Source: a bacterium (GTDB lineage: Bacteria; Pseudomonadota; Alphaproteobacteria; Rickettsiales; RI-342). Taken from it: a stretch of DNA of 37,313 nt. Of the stretch, positions 24,420 to 32,231 are shown piece after piece; position 1 is the first letter of the stretch; every line of letters begins with the position of its first letter. A program made the position numbers and the translations under genes. Location: assembly GCA_016124905.1 (NCBI GenBank), contig WGMV01000024.1, forward strand, positions 1 through 37,313, read 5' to 3'. The notes beneath the pieces were generated by a model. The model searched no databases. It was not told where the DNA came from and saw only the letters and a list, made by a program, of their open reading frames with translations.

Positions 24420-24483
24420 CAGGCATCTCCCAAAGCAGGCTAAACCTAGACCAGAGAGGCGCTCTTCACAAGGGTTTGCTTAA

Positions 24484-24493
24484 GGGAATTCCC
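24484..24493. promoter_or_regulatory. Palindrome and AT-rich promoter region of efp
   Basis: GGGAATTCCC is a perfect 10-base palindrome between the divergent phosphohexomutase and efp genes. It overlaps a possible promoter (TTGCTT near 24476, AT-rich TTTTAATTTTC near 24500). The role is unknown and could be chance. Confidence 0.25.
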
Positions 24494-24577
24494 GCGTGAT
24501 TTTAATTTTCTGGAAAAAACACCGGCAGCCATGTAGAAGCCAGCCATCGGGTTCATTAATGTTTTAAGGAAAAATCC

Positions 24578-25141
24578 ATGAAAATCGACGGTTCCGCGGT
24601 ACGCGCCGGCATGGTGATTGAGCATAATAACAAACTCTGGCTGGTCACACGCCACAACATCGTGGCCCCCGGCAACTGGCGCGCCATGAACCAGGTGGAG
24701 CTGAAAGACATCAAAACCGGCACCAAATCCAACCAGCGCTTCAGCTCGGACGAGAAAATCGAGCGCGTGCGTCTGGACCAGAAGGATTACCAGTACCTTT
24801 ACCCCGAAGACGATAATCTGGTGTTCATGGATAACGAGACGTTCGAACAGATCACACTTCACAAGGATCTGGCTGGCGAACAGCTTCCCTTTCTGCAAGA
24901 CGGCATGAAAGTGATCATCGAATCCTATGAAGGCGAGGCACTTAGCCTGAAGCTGCCCGAGCGCGTGACCATGGTGATCGTGGAAGCCGACCCGGTGGTG
25001 AAAGGCCAGACGGCCTCTTCCTCCTACAAACCGGCCAAACTGGAAAACGGCGTGCGCGTGATGGTGCCCCCCTTCATTGAGGCGGGCGAGAAGATCATCG
25101 TGAATACCGAGGACAATAGCTACGCCGGCCGGGCCGAGTAA
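24578..25141 (+). CDS. efp: Translation elongation factor P, non-lysine tip
   Basis: EF-P binds between the P and E sites of the ribosome and rescues stalls at polyproline. At 187 residues the length is standard. The C-terminal signature VVKGQTASSSYKPAKLENGVRVMVPPFIEAG is intact. AAGGA lies 7 bases ahead of the ATG. The tip of domain I reads APGNWRAMNQ where E. coli has KPGKGQAF. N33 therefore replaces the lysine that EpmA/EpmB modify, and it is not the arginine used by EarP-type proteins either. The following Arg (R35) is shifted by two. No modification genes are in the window. The IMPase-family gene follows after 80 bases, as in several alphaproteobacteria. Confidence 0.95.
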   Translation: MKIDGSAVRAGMVIEHNNKLWLVTRHNIVAPGNWRAMNQVELKDIKTGTKSNQRFSSDEKIERVRLDQKDYQYLYPEDDNLVFMDNETFEQITLHKDLAGEQLPFLQDGMKVIIESYEGEALSLKLPERVTMVIVEADPVVKGQTASSSYKPAKLENGVRVMVPPFIEAGEKIIVNTEDNSYAGRAE

Positions 25142-25221
25142 GGTTGTTTAAACTTATTTGACCGATGGTGGTTTCCCGTGCCGGATGCCTGGCATGGAAC
25201 AACAGTCATAAAGCGCACATC

Positions 25222-26040
25222 ATGGATTTCAACGGTTCCCCCATCCTCAGCATCATGGAAAAAGCGGCCAGCAAAGCGGCGCGCGGGTTGCTGCGTGATT
25301 TCGGCGAGGTGGAAAAACTCCAGGTATCCCGCAAAGGGTTGAGGGATTTTGTGACCGCGGCGGACCTGAAAGCCGAGGAGGTCATCCTCGCGCATCTTCG
25401 CCAGGCGCGGCCGGATTATGCCATTTTATCGGAAGAAGCGGGCGAAATTGCCGGGAATTCCGATTACCGCTGGGTGGTGGACCCGCTGGACGGCACCAAT
25501 AATTTTCTCCACTCCGTGCCGCATTTCTGCATTTCGATTGCGCTGGAGAAAAACACCCCTAAAGGCCCTGAAGTGCAGGCCGGGCTGATTTTCGAACCGC
25601 TGGTGCAGCAGCTTTTCTGGGCGGAAAAGGGCAAAGGCGCGTTTCACAACGGCGCGCGCATGCGGGTTTCATCCCGCAAGGAAATGGCGGAAGCGCTGAT
25701 TGCAACGGGCAATACCGCCTTTCGCGGTGAGAACCCTGATTACGACCGGCTTTCCATTGAACTCAGCCGCGCTTGCATGGGGCTACGCTGCATGGGTTCG
25801 GCCGCGCTGGACCTGGCTTATGTGGCCAGCGGCAAGCTGGAAGCCTTCTGGCAAATCGGCCTCAAGCAGTGGGACATGGCCGCAGGCATGCTGATGGTGA
25901 AGGAAGCCGGAGGCATTGTGCGCGACATGCGCATGCAAGGCGACCCCTACGTGACCAGCAACATTGTGGCCAGCAACGCCACGCTCGCCCCGCAGCTGGA
26001 CAAGCTGATGGCCCAGGCGATGCGTCAGGCGGCGGCATAG
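25222..26040 (+). CDS. suhB: Inositol monophosphatase family protein (SuhB-like)
   Basis: A 272-residue lithium-sensitive phosphatase-family member. The metal-binding motifs are in order: ILSEEAGE, VVDPLDGTNNFLH and QWDMAAGMLMVKEAGG. The start at 25222 (MDFNGSPIL) fits the conserved alphaproteobacterial N-terminus better than the ATG at 25165, although neither has a strong ribosome site. The following helix AAARGLLRDFGEVEKLQVSRKG is typical. The reaction is hydrolysis of inositol-1-phosphate or a related sugar phosphate. Bacterial SuhB can also work in rRNA transcription, which cannot be judged here. An A/T-rich hairpin terminator follows the stop. Confidence 0.92.
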   Translation: MDFNGSPILSIMEKAASKAARGLLRDFGEVEKLQVSRKGLRDFVTAADLKAEEVILAHLRQARPDYAILSEEAGEIAGNSDYRWVVDPLDGTNNFLHSVPHFCISIALEKNTPKGPEVQAGLIFEPLVQQLFWAEKGKGAFHNGARMRVSSRKEMAEALIATGNTAFRGENPDYDRLSIELSRACMGLRCMGSAALDLAYVASGKLEAFWQIGLKQWDMAAGMLMVKEAGGIVRDMRMQGDPYVTSNIVASNATLAPQLDKLMAQAMRQAAA

Positions 26041-26046
26041 GCTTTT

Positions 26047-26063
26047 AAAAAGCCCCGCTTTTT
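26047..26063 (+). terminator. Hairpin after suhB
   Basis: AAAAAGC (26047-26053) and GCTTTTT (26057-26063) flank CCC. The U-rich right arm makes a modest terminator. It lies 7 bases after the suhB stop and just before the next gene, so termination may be partial. Confidence 0.5.
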
Positions 26064-26077
26064 GATATAGTGGTGGA

Positions 26078-26452
26078 ATGAAACGATCTTTTCTGTTCCT
26101 GGTAGCGTTTTTATTCAGCATAGCGATGCTCGATCCGTCGCGCATTATCTGCTGCGAGGCCATGCTCGGCCTGGGTATGCCGAAAGCCGAAGCCGCCACC
26201 CCAGCCACCGATGCGATGCCGTGTCACGGCATGGCAGAGAAAGTCCTCGCCAAACCCGATAAGGACAAGCATGCGGGGCGGCAATGCCTGTTTGGTTCTG
26301 CCTGTGCCAAATGCATCTCCATGGCATGCATGCCGTCCTATGCGGGCAAGCCCTCTCCGGAGACCGTGCCCATGCGCAGCCTGCGCCCGGCGCATCAGGA
26401 TTTCATTGCGTATATCGTTGAGCTTTCTACGCCACCTCCCAAACAGGCGTAA
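26078..26452 (+). CDS. Small exported cysteine-containing protein
   Basis: A 124-residue protein with an N-terminal hydrophobic segment (SFLFLVAFLFSIAMLD, residues 4-19) suiting a signal peptide or anchor. Cys25-Cys26, a CHGM motif and a cluster CLFGSACAKCISMACMP follow, giving seven cysteines among His, Lys and Met residues. That composition suits metal binding, but I know no family for it. GGTGGA lies directly before the ATG. The next gene, also exported and cysteine-rich, starts 59 bases later with no terminator between, so they are likely one operon. Metal handling or a redox role is inferred only. Confidence 0.65.
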   Translation: MKRSFLFLVAFLFSIAMLDPSRIICCEAMLGLGMPKAEAATPATDAMPCHGMAEKVLAKPDKDKHAGRQCLFGSACAKCISMACMPSYAGKPSPETVPMRSLRPAHQDFIAYIVELSTPPPKQA

Positions 26453-26511
26453 TCTTTCACCGCCACTGGGCGGCGGTTCGTTTACGCTTTATCTTTAAAA
26501 GGGAGTTTCCC

Positions 26512-26733
26512 ATGAATCTGTTCTTACGTTCCATCGCCATGCTGATGCTGGCGTTTGTTGCAGCCTGCGCCTCACCTCAAAGCGGCATGGATTGCCCATG
26601 CGCCAAGGGTGATGGCAAGAAGTGCGAATGCACGACCTGCCATAAGGAAGGCGAAATCTGCCCCAAGTGCCACAAGGCGCATGGCAAGGATGAGCCCTGC
26701 AAAAAGTGCCATAAAACCCAAAAAGCCGACTAG
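26512..26733 (+). CDS. Cysteine-rich metallothionein-like lipoprotein
   Basis: A 73-residue lipoprotein. The signal peptide ends with a lipobox-like FVAAC, making Cys19 the lipidated residue. The mature part contains nine more cysteines, in CPC (28, 30), CECTTC (38, 40, 43), CPKC (50, 53) and CKKC (63, 66). His44, His54, His57 and His67 lie beside them, with many lysines. This repeated CxC/CxxC plus His pattern resembles metallothioneins or zinc ribbons, but placed on the outer face of a membrane. GGGAG at 26500-26504 is the ribosome site. A strong terminator follows. No assigned family is known to me. Metal sequestration is the likeliest role, without direct evidence for which metal. Confidence 0.8.
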   Translation: MNLFLRSIAMLMLAFVAACASPQSGMDCPCAKGDGKKCECTTCHKEGEICPKCHKAHGKDEPCKKCHKTQKAD

Positions 26734-26752
26734 TTTTTACGGCGATTCGGCG

Positions 26753-26784
26753 ACAAAGGGGGCTTCGGCCCCCTTTGTTTTTGT
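26753..26784 (+). terminator. Strong UUCG-loop terminator
   Basis: A perfect 11-base stem (26753-26763 with 26768-26778) closes a TTCG tetraloop, followed by TTTTTG. It ends the Cys-rich gene pair. Confidence 0.93.
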
Positions 26785-26842
26785 GTATTTGTTTTATTTA
26801 GGGCGGCCTTTCCCGGGCGGTTATTCCGAATAAAGCTTAATT

Positions 26843-26870
26843 TTGCTTGCCTTCGTTGAGGCACTATGGC
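26843..26870 (+). promoter_or_regulatory. Promoter of tRNA-Thr
   Basis: TTGCTT (26843-26848) and TATGGC (26865-26870) are 16 bases apart. The -10 lies 20 bases ahead of the tRNA 5' end. Confidence 0.5.
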
Positions 26871-26890
26871 ACATGGCAAGCTTTCCCAGT

Positions 26891-26965
26891 GCCGCCATGG
26901 CTCAGTGGTAGAGCGCACCCTTGGTAAGGGTGAGGTCCCGAGTTCAATCCTCGGTGGCGGCACCA
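26891..26965 (+). tRNA. tRNA-Thr (anticodon GGT)
   Basis: A 75-base tRNA with encoded CCA. The acceptor is GCCGCCA paired with TGGCGGC, discriminator A. The D arm is GGCTCAGTGGTAGAGC. The anticodon stem CACCC/GGGTG encloses TTGGTAA, anticodon GGT. The T arm holds GAGTTCAATCC. Its 3' end is 38 bases before fbaB, so it may share a transcript with it. Confidence 0.97.
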
Positions 26966-27003
26966 GGGGATTTTCAGCCGTATAAAAAACTTGGGAGGCT
27001 TCC

Positions 27004-27969
27004 ATGGCCGTTACGCGCCGCGTCAAAGACATCCTGTCATGGTATGAGTCCGACAATCCCGGCACCAAAGCCAGCCTTGCCCGCATGATGATGCATGGCA
27101 AGCTGGGCGGCACGGGCAAAATGGTGATCCTGCCGGTGGACCAGGGGTTTGAACATGGCCCGGCACGCAGCTTCGCCCCCAACCCCGATGCCTATGACCC
27201 GCATTACCATTTCAAGCTCGCCATTGATGCCGGGCTGAACGCCTATGCTGCTCCGCTCGGCATGCTGGAAGCGGGCGCAGGAACATTTGCGGGCGCCATT
27301 CCGCTGATCTTGAAAGTGAACAGCTCCAATTCCCTTTATCCCAACAGCAAAGCGCCGGACCAGGCCGTGACAGCCAGCGTCAAGGATGCGCTGCGCCTGG
27401 GTTGCTCGGCGATTGGCTTTACCATTTATCCCGGTTCGGGCGAAAGCTTCGCCATGATGGAAGAAATCCGCGAGATGTCGCTGGAAGCAAAATCCAAGGG
27501 GCTGGCTGTGGTGGTGTGGAGCTACGCCCGTGGCGAGGAGCTTTCCAAAGACGGCGAGACCGCGGCCGATGTGATTACCTATGCCGCCCATATGGCCGCC
27601 CTGCTCGGCGCCCATATCATCAAGGTAAAGCCGCCCACCAGCAAGCTGGGGCAGGATGAAGCCAAGAAGGTGTATGAAAAGCAGGTGATCCCCATTTCCA
27701 GCCTGACGGACCGCATTGCGCATGTGAAGCAGGCCACGTTCGGCGGGCGCCGTCTGGTCATCTTCTCCGGCGGTAATGCCAAAGGCAACGCCGATGTGCT
27801 GAACGAGATCCGCGAAATTCATGCCGGCGGCGGCGATGGCTCCATCATCGGCCGCAACTGCTTCCAGCGCCCACGCCAGGAAGCACTGGATTTATTGCGC
27901 GAAATCATCGCGATTTATAAATCCCCGCCATCCCCCGGGGTGAAGAAGCCGGTTAAAAAAGCGGCTTAA
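27004..27969 (+). CDS. fbaB: Class I fructose-bisphosphate aldolase (FbaB/DhnA type)
   Basis: A 321-residue glycolytic/gluconeogenic aldolase that cleaves fructose 1,6-bisphosphate through a lysine Schiff base without metal. Recognisable are ILPVDQGFEHGP near the start, LGMLEAGAGTF, IPLILKVNSSNSL and GCSAIGFTIYPGSGE. GAHIIKVKPPTSKL carries the likely Schiff-base lysine (K207 or K209), and the phosphate-binding end is LVIFSGGNAKG and IIGRNCFQRP. The Lys/Pro/Ala-rich C-terminus (PPSPGVKKPVKKAA) is a flexible tail. GGGAGG lies close upstream of the ATG. A hairpin terminator follows. It belongs with the efp, suhB and thiE genes that cluster in related genomes. Confidence 0.93.
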   Translation: MAVTRRVKDILSWYESDNPGTKASLARMMMHGKLGGTGKMVILPVDQGFEHGPARSFAPNPDAYDPHYHFKLAIDAGLNAYAAPLGMLEAGAGTFAGAIPLILKVNSSNSLYPNSKAPDQAVTASVKDALRLGCSAIGFTIYPGSGESFAMMEEIREMSLEAKSKGLAVVVWSYARGEELSKDGETAADVITYAAHMAALLGAHIIKVKPPTSKLGQDEAKKVYEKQVIPISSLTDRIAHVKQATFGGRRLVIFSGGNAKGNADVLNEIREIHAGGGDGSIIGRNCFQRPRQEALDLLREIIAIYKSPPSPGVKKPVKKAA

Positions 27970-27992
27970 ATCACATTATTTTTTGGGTGATT

Positions 27993-28028
27993 AACCTTTC
28001 CCTCGTTTCTGCGGCGGAAAGGTTTTTC
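27993..28028 (+). terminator. Terminator after fbaB
   Basis: AACCTTTCC (27993-28001) pairs with GGAAAGGTT (28016-28024) around a 14-base loop and runs into TTTTCC. Good stem and U tract. Confidence 0.8.
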
Positions 28029-28058
28029 CTGTTTTATCGATATTATTCATTGACATAA

Positions 28059-28077
28059 CCATGCGCGGCGCGCATGG
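28059..28077. repeat. Perfect 19-base palindrome upstream of the 1132-residue protein
   Basis: CCATGCGCG (28059-28067) and CGCGCATGG (28069-28077) surround one central G. It lies about 100 bases before the start codon, in an otherwise AT-rich leader that also holds TTGTTAACAA (a second palindrome near 28093-28102) and candidate promoter boxes (TTGATT near 28107, TAACAA near 28128). It is probably a regulator binding site, though this is not proven. Confidence 0.55.
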
Positions 28078-28180
28078 CAGCATTACGGTTTTGTTAACAA
28101 ATTTATTGATTTCCGTAACGGGCATTTAACAATCCCTCTGTAAAACAATAGAAAGTTAATTTCTCGCAGAGGACTCTCTC

Positions 28181-31100
28181 ATGGCCGATCGTCACACCGC
28201 AAACCGTGGCAATACCCCACTACATGATGAAGTAGTAAACAGGGTTGCCGGTAATATTATGGGCGCCATGGGAAGCATGGTGGCTGGCGCAACCTCTCCT
28301 CGCAGGGAGCAACTCGAAGCTCTGCAACGAGATATCTTAGATAACTATATTAACGGCACCACTCCCATCAGCTTTGAAGGGCTTGTGCAGCATCTGCGCG
28401 ATGGCGGGTTAGGCGATCAGGAAATCTTCAACGTTCTTACTACAGACCGGATGCTTGATGGCAGCAATGCCATCAGCATTACAGACGGCGTTTTGTCCGT
28501 AGATTATTCCCGTGCTGCCGAGCATGTATCCTTCTGGACAGCCCAGAATGGCAATGGAAACTACCTGGATGAACTGGACACGGCCGTTATTCAGCAGAAT
28601 GCCGCTTTTGTTACACAAGATTTTGCAATTGCCATTCAAAATGGCGTTGTGGCGGATGCAGCTCTGCTGAACCAGCTGGTTGGCGATCTCTCGCAGGATC
28701 AGCTTAGCCAGGCATTTAATGCTGCAATTGCCACGGCCCCGCTTGATCAAACGACCGCACAAAATCTGTTTAACCGTATGGATTCCGGTCATCGCGATAC
28801 TATTTTGGCAAATTTCCGCCCAAATGAAGCCGGAGCCTATCCTGCTTTTAACTCTACCCTTGCTGACTTTGTTATTGCCAACGATCGCAGTGCGTCTGAA
28901 ACCATTGGCAATGCGGCGCTTGCAAATAACCAGGCCAATTACGCCTACAGCCTCTTCCTTGGCTCTCCTTCGAGCTTCTCCAGCAGCTTTGCTGAGAGCG
29001 TCGTTTCCAGCGCTGCGTCCCAAGGCAGTGACCAGTTTCCCGCCGTACTGAACTCCGCCTGGAACATGGGGCTGGTATCGCGCGATTCGATCAGCGGCCT
29101 TATCACGGGTGGCTTCAATCCGGCCACCGCAACCGCTATCCTTGACCTTAGCGGCAGCGACTTTGACCAATCCCTCGCTAATTGGGCGCTTGGTGCAAAT
29201 AATTTCCAGTTCCTGACCGATCATGGCCTGACTGGTCAGATTTCGCAAGATCAGATCAACAGTCTGGTGGCCGGTAACCTGGATACCATCAAGGCCGAGC
29301 TGTCTACCGGTGGGCATGGCGCTTTCTCGGATACTTTTGGCACGGCGGCCCTAGAGTCTGGGATTCGCAGCATGGCGGCCAATGCCATTACCAACAACGA
29401 CTTCACAACATTGTCTACCGTGTTTGGCTTTGGCGGCATGGGCTCAAATCCGCAACTGGCCTCGCAGATTCTTGTGGCAGGCATCAATTCCACCTCGCAG
29501 CCGCAAGGTCTGGAATTTGTCCAGGATATGTACAGTCGTTATGGCGGCAGCCTGAACAATGATATTTTCGGCCCTCTTCTAGATGCATCCATTGCACATG
29601 GTGACATGGCGTTCGCCTATAAGGTTGCGACGGATCACATCGGCGCAGTCGGCAGCGATGATTTGAGAACGCTGCTGTCTTCCAATAACATCGCCGCCGC
29701 ATCCCCGGCCGATGTGTTCGCACTGTATGATCTCGCCAGCAGCACCATCGTGGATGGCGGCCTGAGCGGCGATTATACTCTGCTGGAAGGCCCTGAGGCC
29801 CTGAATGTATTGAATTTCGCTGCAGGCAACCTCGGCAATGCCGAACTGGGTGCTCGTGCCGAAACCACCATCATCGACATCATCACCTCCGACCGCAATA
29901 ATGCCGGTCTGCAGGGCGACTCGCAATTCAGCGGGATTGATCAGACGGCCCTGGTGAATGCCATTACCGGCAACGTGACGCTGCTCAACGCGGCCCTCAA
30001 CGACCCTGAAGTCAAAGCGGCCCTGGTTAGCGAGGGAATCCTTGATGATGTTGTAAATCAGTCGCTTACTGCGGCGCTGGCTCAAACCCCGCCTGCACTC
30101 AATCAGGCACTGACCAGCTATATCATTGAGAATCCCGATCAAATTTCCGCTGCCAACCTGCAGGCTATCGCCGGCAATGCGGATCTCATTAACAGCATTA
30201 CTCCGGCAGTAGTTCGCGTAAGCCTTATTAATAGCATCTCGGATGTTACCGTTTCCAACGGGCGCGGCATGCATGACCTTGCTCTGGATGGCGCACAGCA
30301 GACCGTGCTGTTTGACAGCCTACTGGCCACTTACACCAGTGAGCAAAGTTCGGAAGCTGTAAAAACCAAGGCTATGGACGGTATCCGCCAGATTCTGACT
30401 GGTAACGATAACGGCCTGCCGATGAGCGGCATGAATACTGCGCATGTTTATTCAGCCATCGCCGCTAAACCAGAGCTCGTTAATCAATTGTTTGGCACGG
30501 AACATAATCAGGATTTGATTACTGTTCTGCAGCAAGGCGGACTCGAAGGTGTTGCCAACGCTGTAATCGCATCCCCAGATGCAATGACGGCGACGATGCA
30601 GAATACGCTGGAATTCGAGGCGCTGCTTGACCATCTCGACCTGACAAACCCAGTAGTTATTCAGCACCTCGGTGAAACGATTTCATGGTCGCCTGTGGCT
30701 CATAATACCGTGGTTGCGGCTCTGGCTTCCGATGCGGATCGTGTTACGGAACTTCTTAGTGCCACCCCCGCTCCGTCCTTCCTGGCGGATGTGGTGAATA
30801 CCGCACTGGGTTCCGATATCGGCGTCAATATCGTGGCTGATATCGTGAATGATCCAGAAGCGCGTGGAATTCCAGGCGTGCTCGGCACTGTCATCAATAA
30901 CGCGGCATTGTTCGATGCCGCCTTTAATGACCCAACCGTCAATGCCAAGGATGACCTTACCTACGCAATCGAAAACCGCGCGGTTACCGTTAGCGTGGAT
31001 CGCTCCATCGCGATTGTTGCAGCCCATCCGGAATTTGCTGATAACCTACTGGTGAATGCCAACGGCGTGATGAGCGATGAAATGTATGCCGCCGCTCTTC

Positions 31101-31579
31101 AGAACCAGGCCCTGCTCAACAATGGCGACTCGCTGACGCTGATTATGAATGCTGCCATAGAGCGCGGGGATATGGATACGTTCCTGACCCTTCTTTCAGA
31201 ACACGGCTCCAGTCTTTCCACAGATCAGCTCAATAGCCTTCAAGTCACGAACGATGTTCAAATAACGCTGCCTAATGGCAACACTATGGGGGCTGCTACC
31301 TATGTGTATAATGCCATCCATGGTCTGGCGGAGGATAGCTGCGCTCCTGTCCAACTCACGGAAGATGGGCCGACGGTGCCGAATCAAGATTGCATTGATG
31401 GCGTGAATGCTAATCTTAGTGAACTTACCAGTGCCTATTATGATCATGTGCTTACAGCGGGAGAGCTCCTCAATACCGTTGGCGCTCAAACGCTTGGGGA
31501 TGTTTCTCATTCCCTTACCTCTCCCCAAGCCGGCGCTGGACAGCAACAGTCGCAGCAGCAGGATGGCCCGGGCATGTAA
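28181..31579 (+). CDS. Giant helical-repeat-like protein of unknown function
   Basis: A 1132-residue protein, the largest in the window, that I do not recognise. AGAGGA lies 7 bases before the ATG. There is no signal peptide and no membrane segment. The whole length is made of short amphipathic helices separated by Asn/Asp/Gly turns, with Ala, Asn, Leu, Asp and Ser dominating. Degenerate repeating phrases recur, such as IAAKPELVNQLFG, VAAHPEFADNLLV, VIASPDAMTATM, SQDQLSQAF, SQDQINSLV and STDQLNSLQ. That suggests an alpha-solenoid. Only two cysteines occur, both in a C-terminal loop (DSCAPVQLTEDG ... NQDC), where they could form a disulfide. The tail is Gln/Gly-rich (GQQQSQQQDGPGM). It has its own palindrome-bearing leader and terminator, so it is a monocistronic, separately controlled gene. 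Non-classical export or effector function is only a hypothesis. Confidence 0.85.
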   Translation: MADRHTANRGNTPLHDEVVNRVAGNIMGAMGSMVAGATSPRREQLEALQRDILDNYINGTTPISFEGLVQHLRDGGLGDQEIFNVLTTDRMLDGSNAISITDGVLSVDYSRAAEHVSFWTAQNGNGNYLDELDTAVIQQNAAFVTQDFAIAIQNGVVADAALLNQLVGDLSQDQLSQAFNAAIATAPLDQTTAQNLFNRMDSGHRDTILANFRPNEAGAYPAFNSTLADFVIANDRSASETIGNAALANNQANYAYSLFLGSPSSFSSSFAESVVSSAASQGSDQFPAVLNSAWNMGLVSRDSISGLITGGFNPATATAILDLSGSDFDQSLANWALGANNFQFLTDHGLTGQISQDQINSLVAGNLDTIKAELSTGGHGAFSDTFGTAALESGIRSMAANAITNNDFTTLSTVFGFGGMGSNPQLASQILVAGINSTSQPQGLEFVQDMYSRYGGSLNNDIFGPLLDASIAHGDMAFAYKVATDHIGAVGSDDLRTLLSSNNIAAASPADVFALYDLASSTIVDGGLSGDYTLLEGPEALNVLNFAAGNLGNAELGARAETTIIDIITSDRNNAGLQGDSQFSGIDQTALVNAITGNVTLLNAALNDPEVKAALVSEGILDDVVNQSLTAALAQTPPALNQALTSYIIENPDQISAANLQAIAGNADLINSITPAVVRVSLINSISDVTVSNGRGMHDLALDGAQQTVLFDSLLATYTSEQSSEAVKTKAMDGIRQILTGNDNGLPMSGMNTAHVYSAIAAKPELVNQLFGTEHNQDLITVLQQGGLEGVANAVIASPDAMTATMQNTLEFEALLDHLDLTNPVVIQHLGETISWSPVAHNTVVAALASDADRVTELLSATPAPSFLADVVNTALGSDIGVNIVADIVNDPEARGIPGVLGTVINNAALFDAAFNDPTVNAKDDLTYAIENRAVTVSVDRSIAIVAAHPEFADNLLVNANGVMSDEMYAAALQNQALLNNGDSLTLIMNAAIERGDMDTFLTLLSEHGSSLSTDQLNSLQVTNDVQITLPNGNTMGAATYVYNAIHGLAEDSCAPVQLTEDGPTVPNQDCIDGVNANLSELTSAYYDHVLTAGELLNTVGAQTLGDVSHSLTSPQAGAGQQQSQQQDGPGM

Positions 31580-31604
31580 TTATTAACATTACATTATGGC
31601 AATC

Positions 31605-31632
31605 TCCCCCGCCCTTGTGGCGGGGGTTTTTG
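31605..31632 (+). terminator. Terminator after the 1132-residue protein
   Basis: CCCCCGCC (31606-31613) and GGCGGGGG (31619-31626) form an 8-base GC stem with loop CTTGT, followed by TTTTTG. Confidence 0.92.
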
Positions 31633-31640
31633 TTTGTGTT

Positions 31641-32144
31641 TCAGGTGGGTGAGCCCATCCAGGCGAGAAGCAGCCAGGCAGCGAGCAGGATGTGGGAGGC
31701 GAGGCCGGCCAAGATGGCGGGCAGCCAGAGTTTGCAGCCGGGACGGCGGGCGCCTGTGCTGGCGATCATGACGATTTTGATGATGGTGATGACGGCGAAT
31801 TGCGTGAACCAGCTGGTAAACATGCTCCATTGCTGGGCGGCGGGCACGCCATGCAGCATGGCGGCAACAAGGCCTTCCAGCTTGCATGGCTGGATGGAGA
31901 GCGCAATGGTCAGCGGCCAGGTCAGCAAAGCCCATAGCATGATGGCCCAGACAGTGCGGCGGCGATGGTAGCCGAAGAAGCTGGTGAGCAGCAATATTTC
32001 CAGCATGATGTAGAGCGGCACGAGCGCCAGGCCGTCGATATTGCCGATACCATAGGCCGGGAAACAGCTGATGGCGGCCCAGGCGGCGGTGGGAAGCAGG
32101 GCCAGAGGCACGGCGGCGATGAGGGGGGTGATTCGCTTCTGCAT
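31641..32144 (-). CDS. Small multi-pass membrane protein
   Basis: A 167-residue integral membrane protein of unknown function. The N-terminus looks like a signal peptide (ITPLIAAVPLALLPTAAWA, with AWA-A cleavage). Further hydrophobic segments are LALVPLYIMLEILLLTSFFG, TVWAIMLWALLTWPLTIALS, FTSWFTQFAVITIIKIVMIA and LWLPAILAGLASHILLAAWL. The loops have three conserved-looking cysteines. It faces the thiE gene divergently with about 30 bases between, and its 3' end abuts the terminator of the giant gene. No family could be named. Confidence 0.7.
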   Translation of the reverse strand: MQKRITPLIAAVPLALLPTAAWAAISCFPAYGIGNIDGLALVPLYIMLEILLLTSFFGYHRRRTVWAIMLWALLTWPLTIALSIQPCKLEGLVAAMLHGVPAAQQWSMFTSWFTQFAVITIIKIVMIASTGARRPGCKLWLPAILAGLASHILLAAWLLLAWMGSPT

Positions 32145-32231
32145 GCCTTTTTGTATGCCTCCCCCTGAAATATTGCCATGAAAAAGCGGGAGCCGGGTGA
32201 CAAAAGCACGGCCTTTTCTTATGGTGCGGGC

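Noticed and set aside
23367-24443. 358-codon plus-strand frame
   Set aside because: Antisense shadow of the phosphohexomutase gene; His/Gly-rich composition with no recognisable domain.
28409-29317. 302-codon minus-strand frame
   Set aside because: Antisense shadow of the 1132-residue gene; no start signal or motif.
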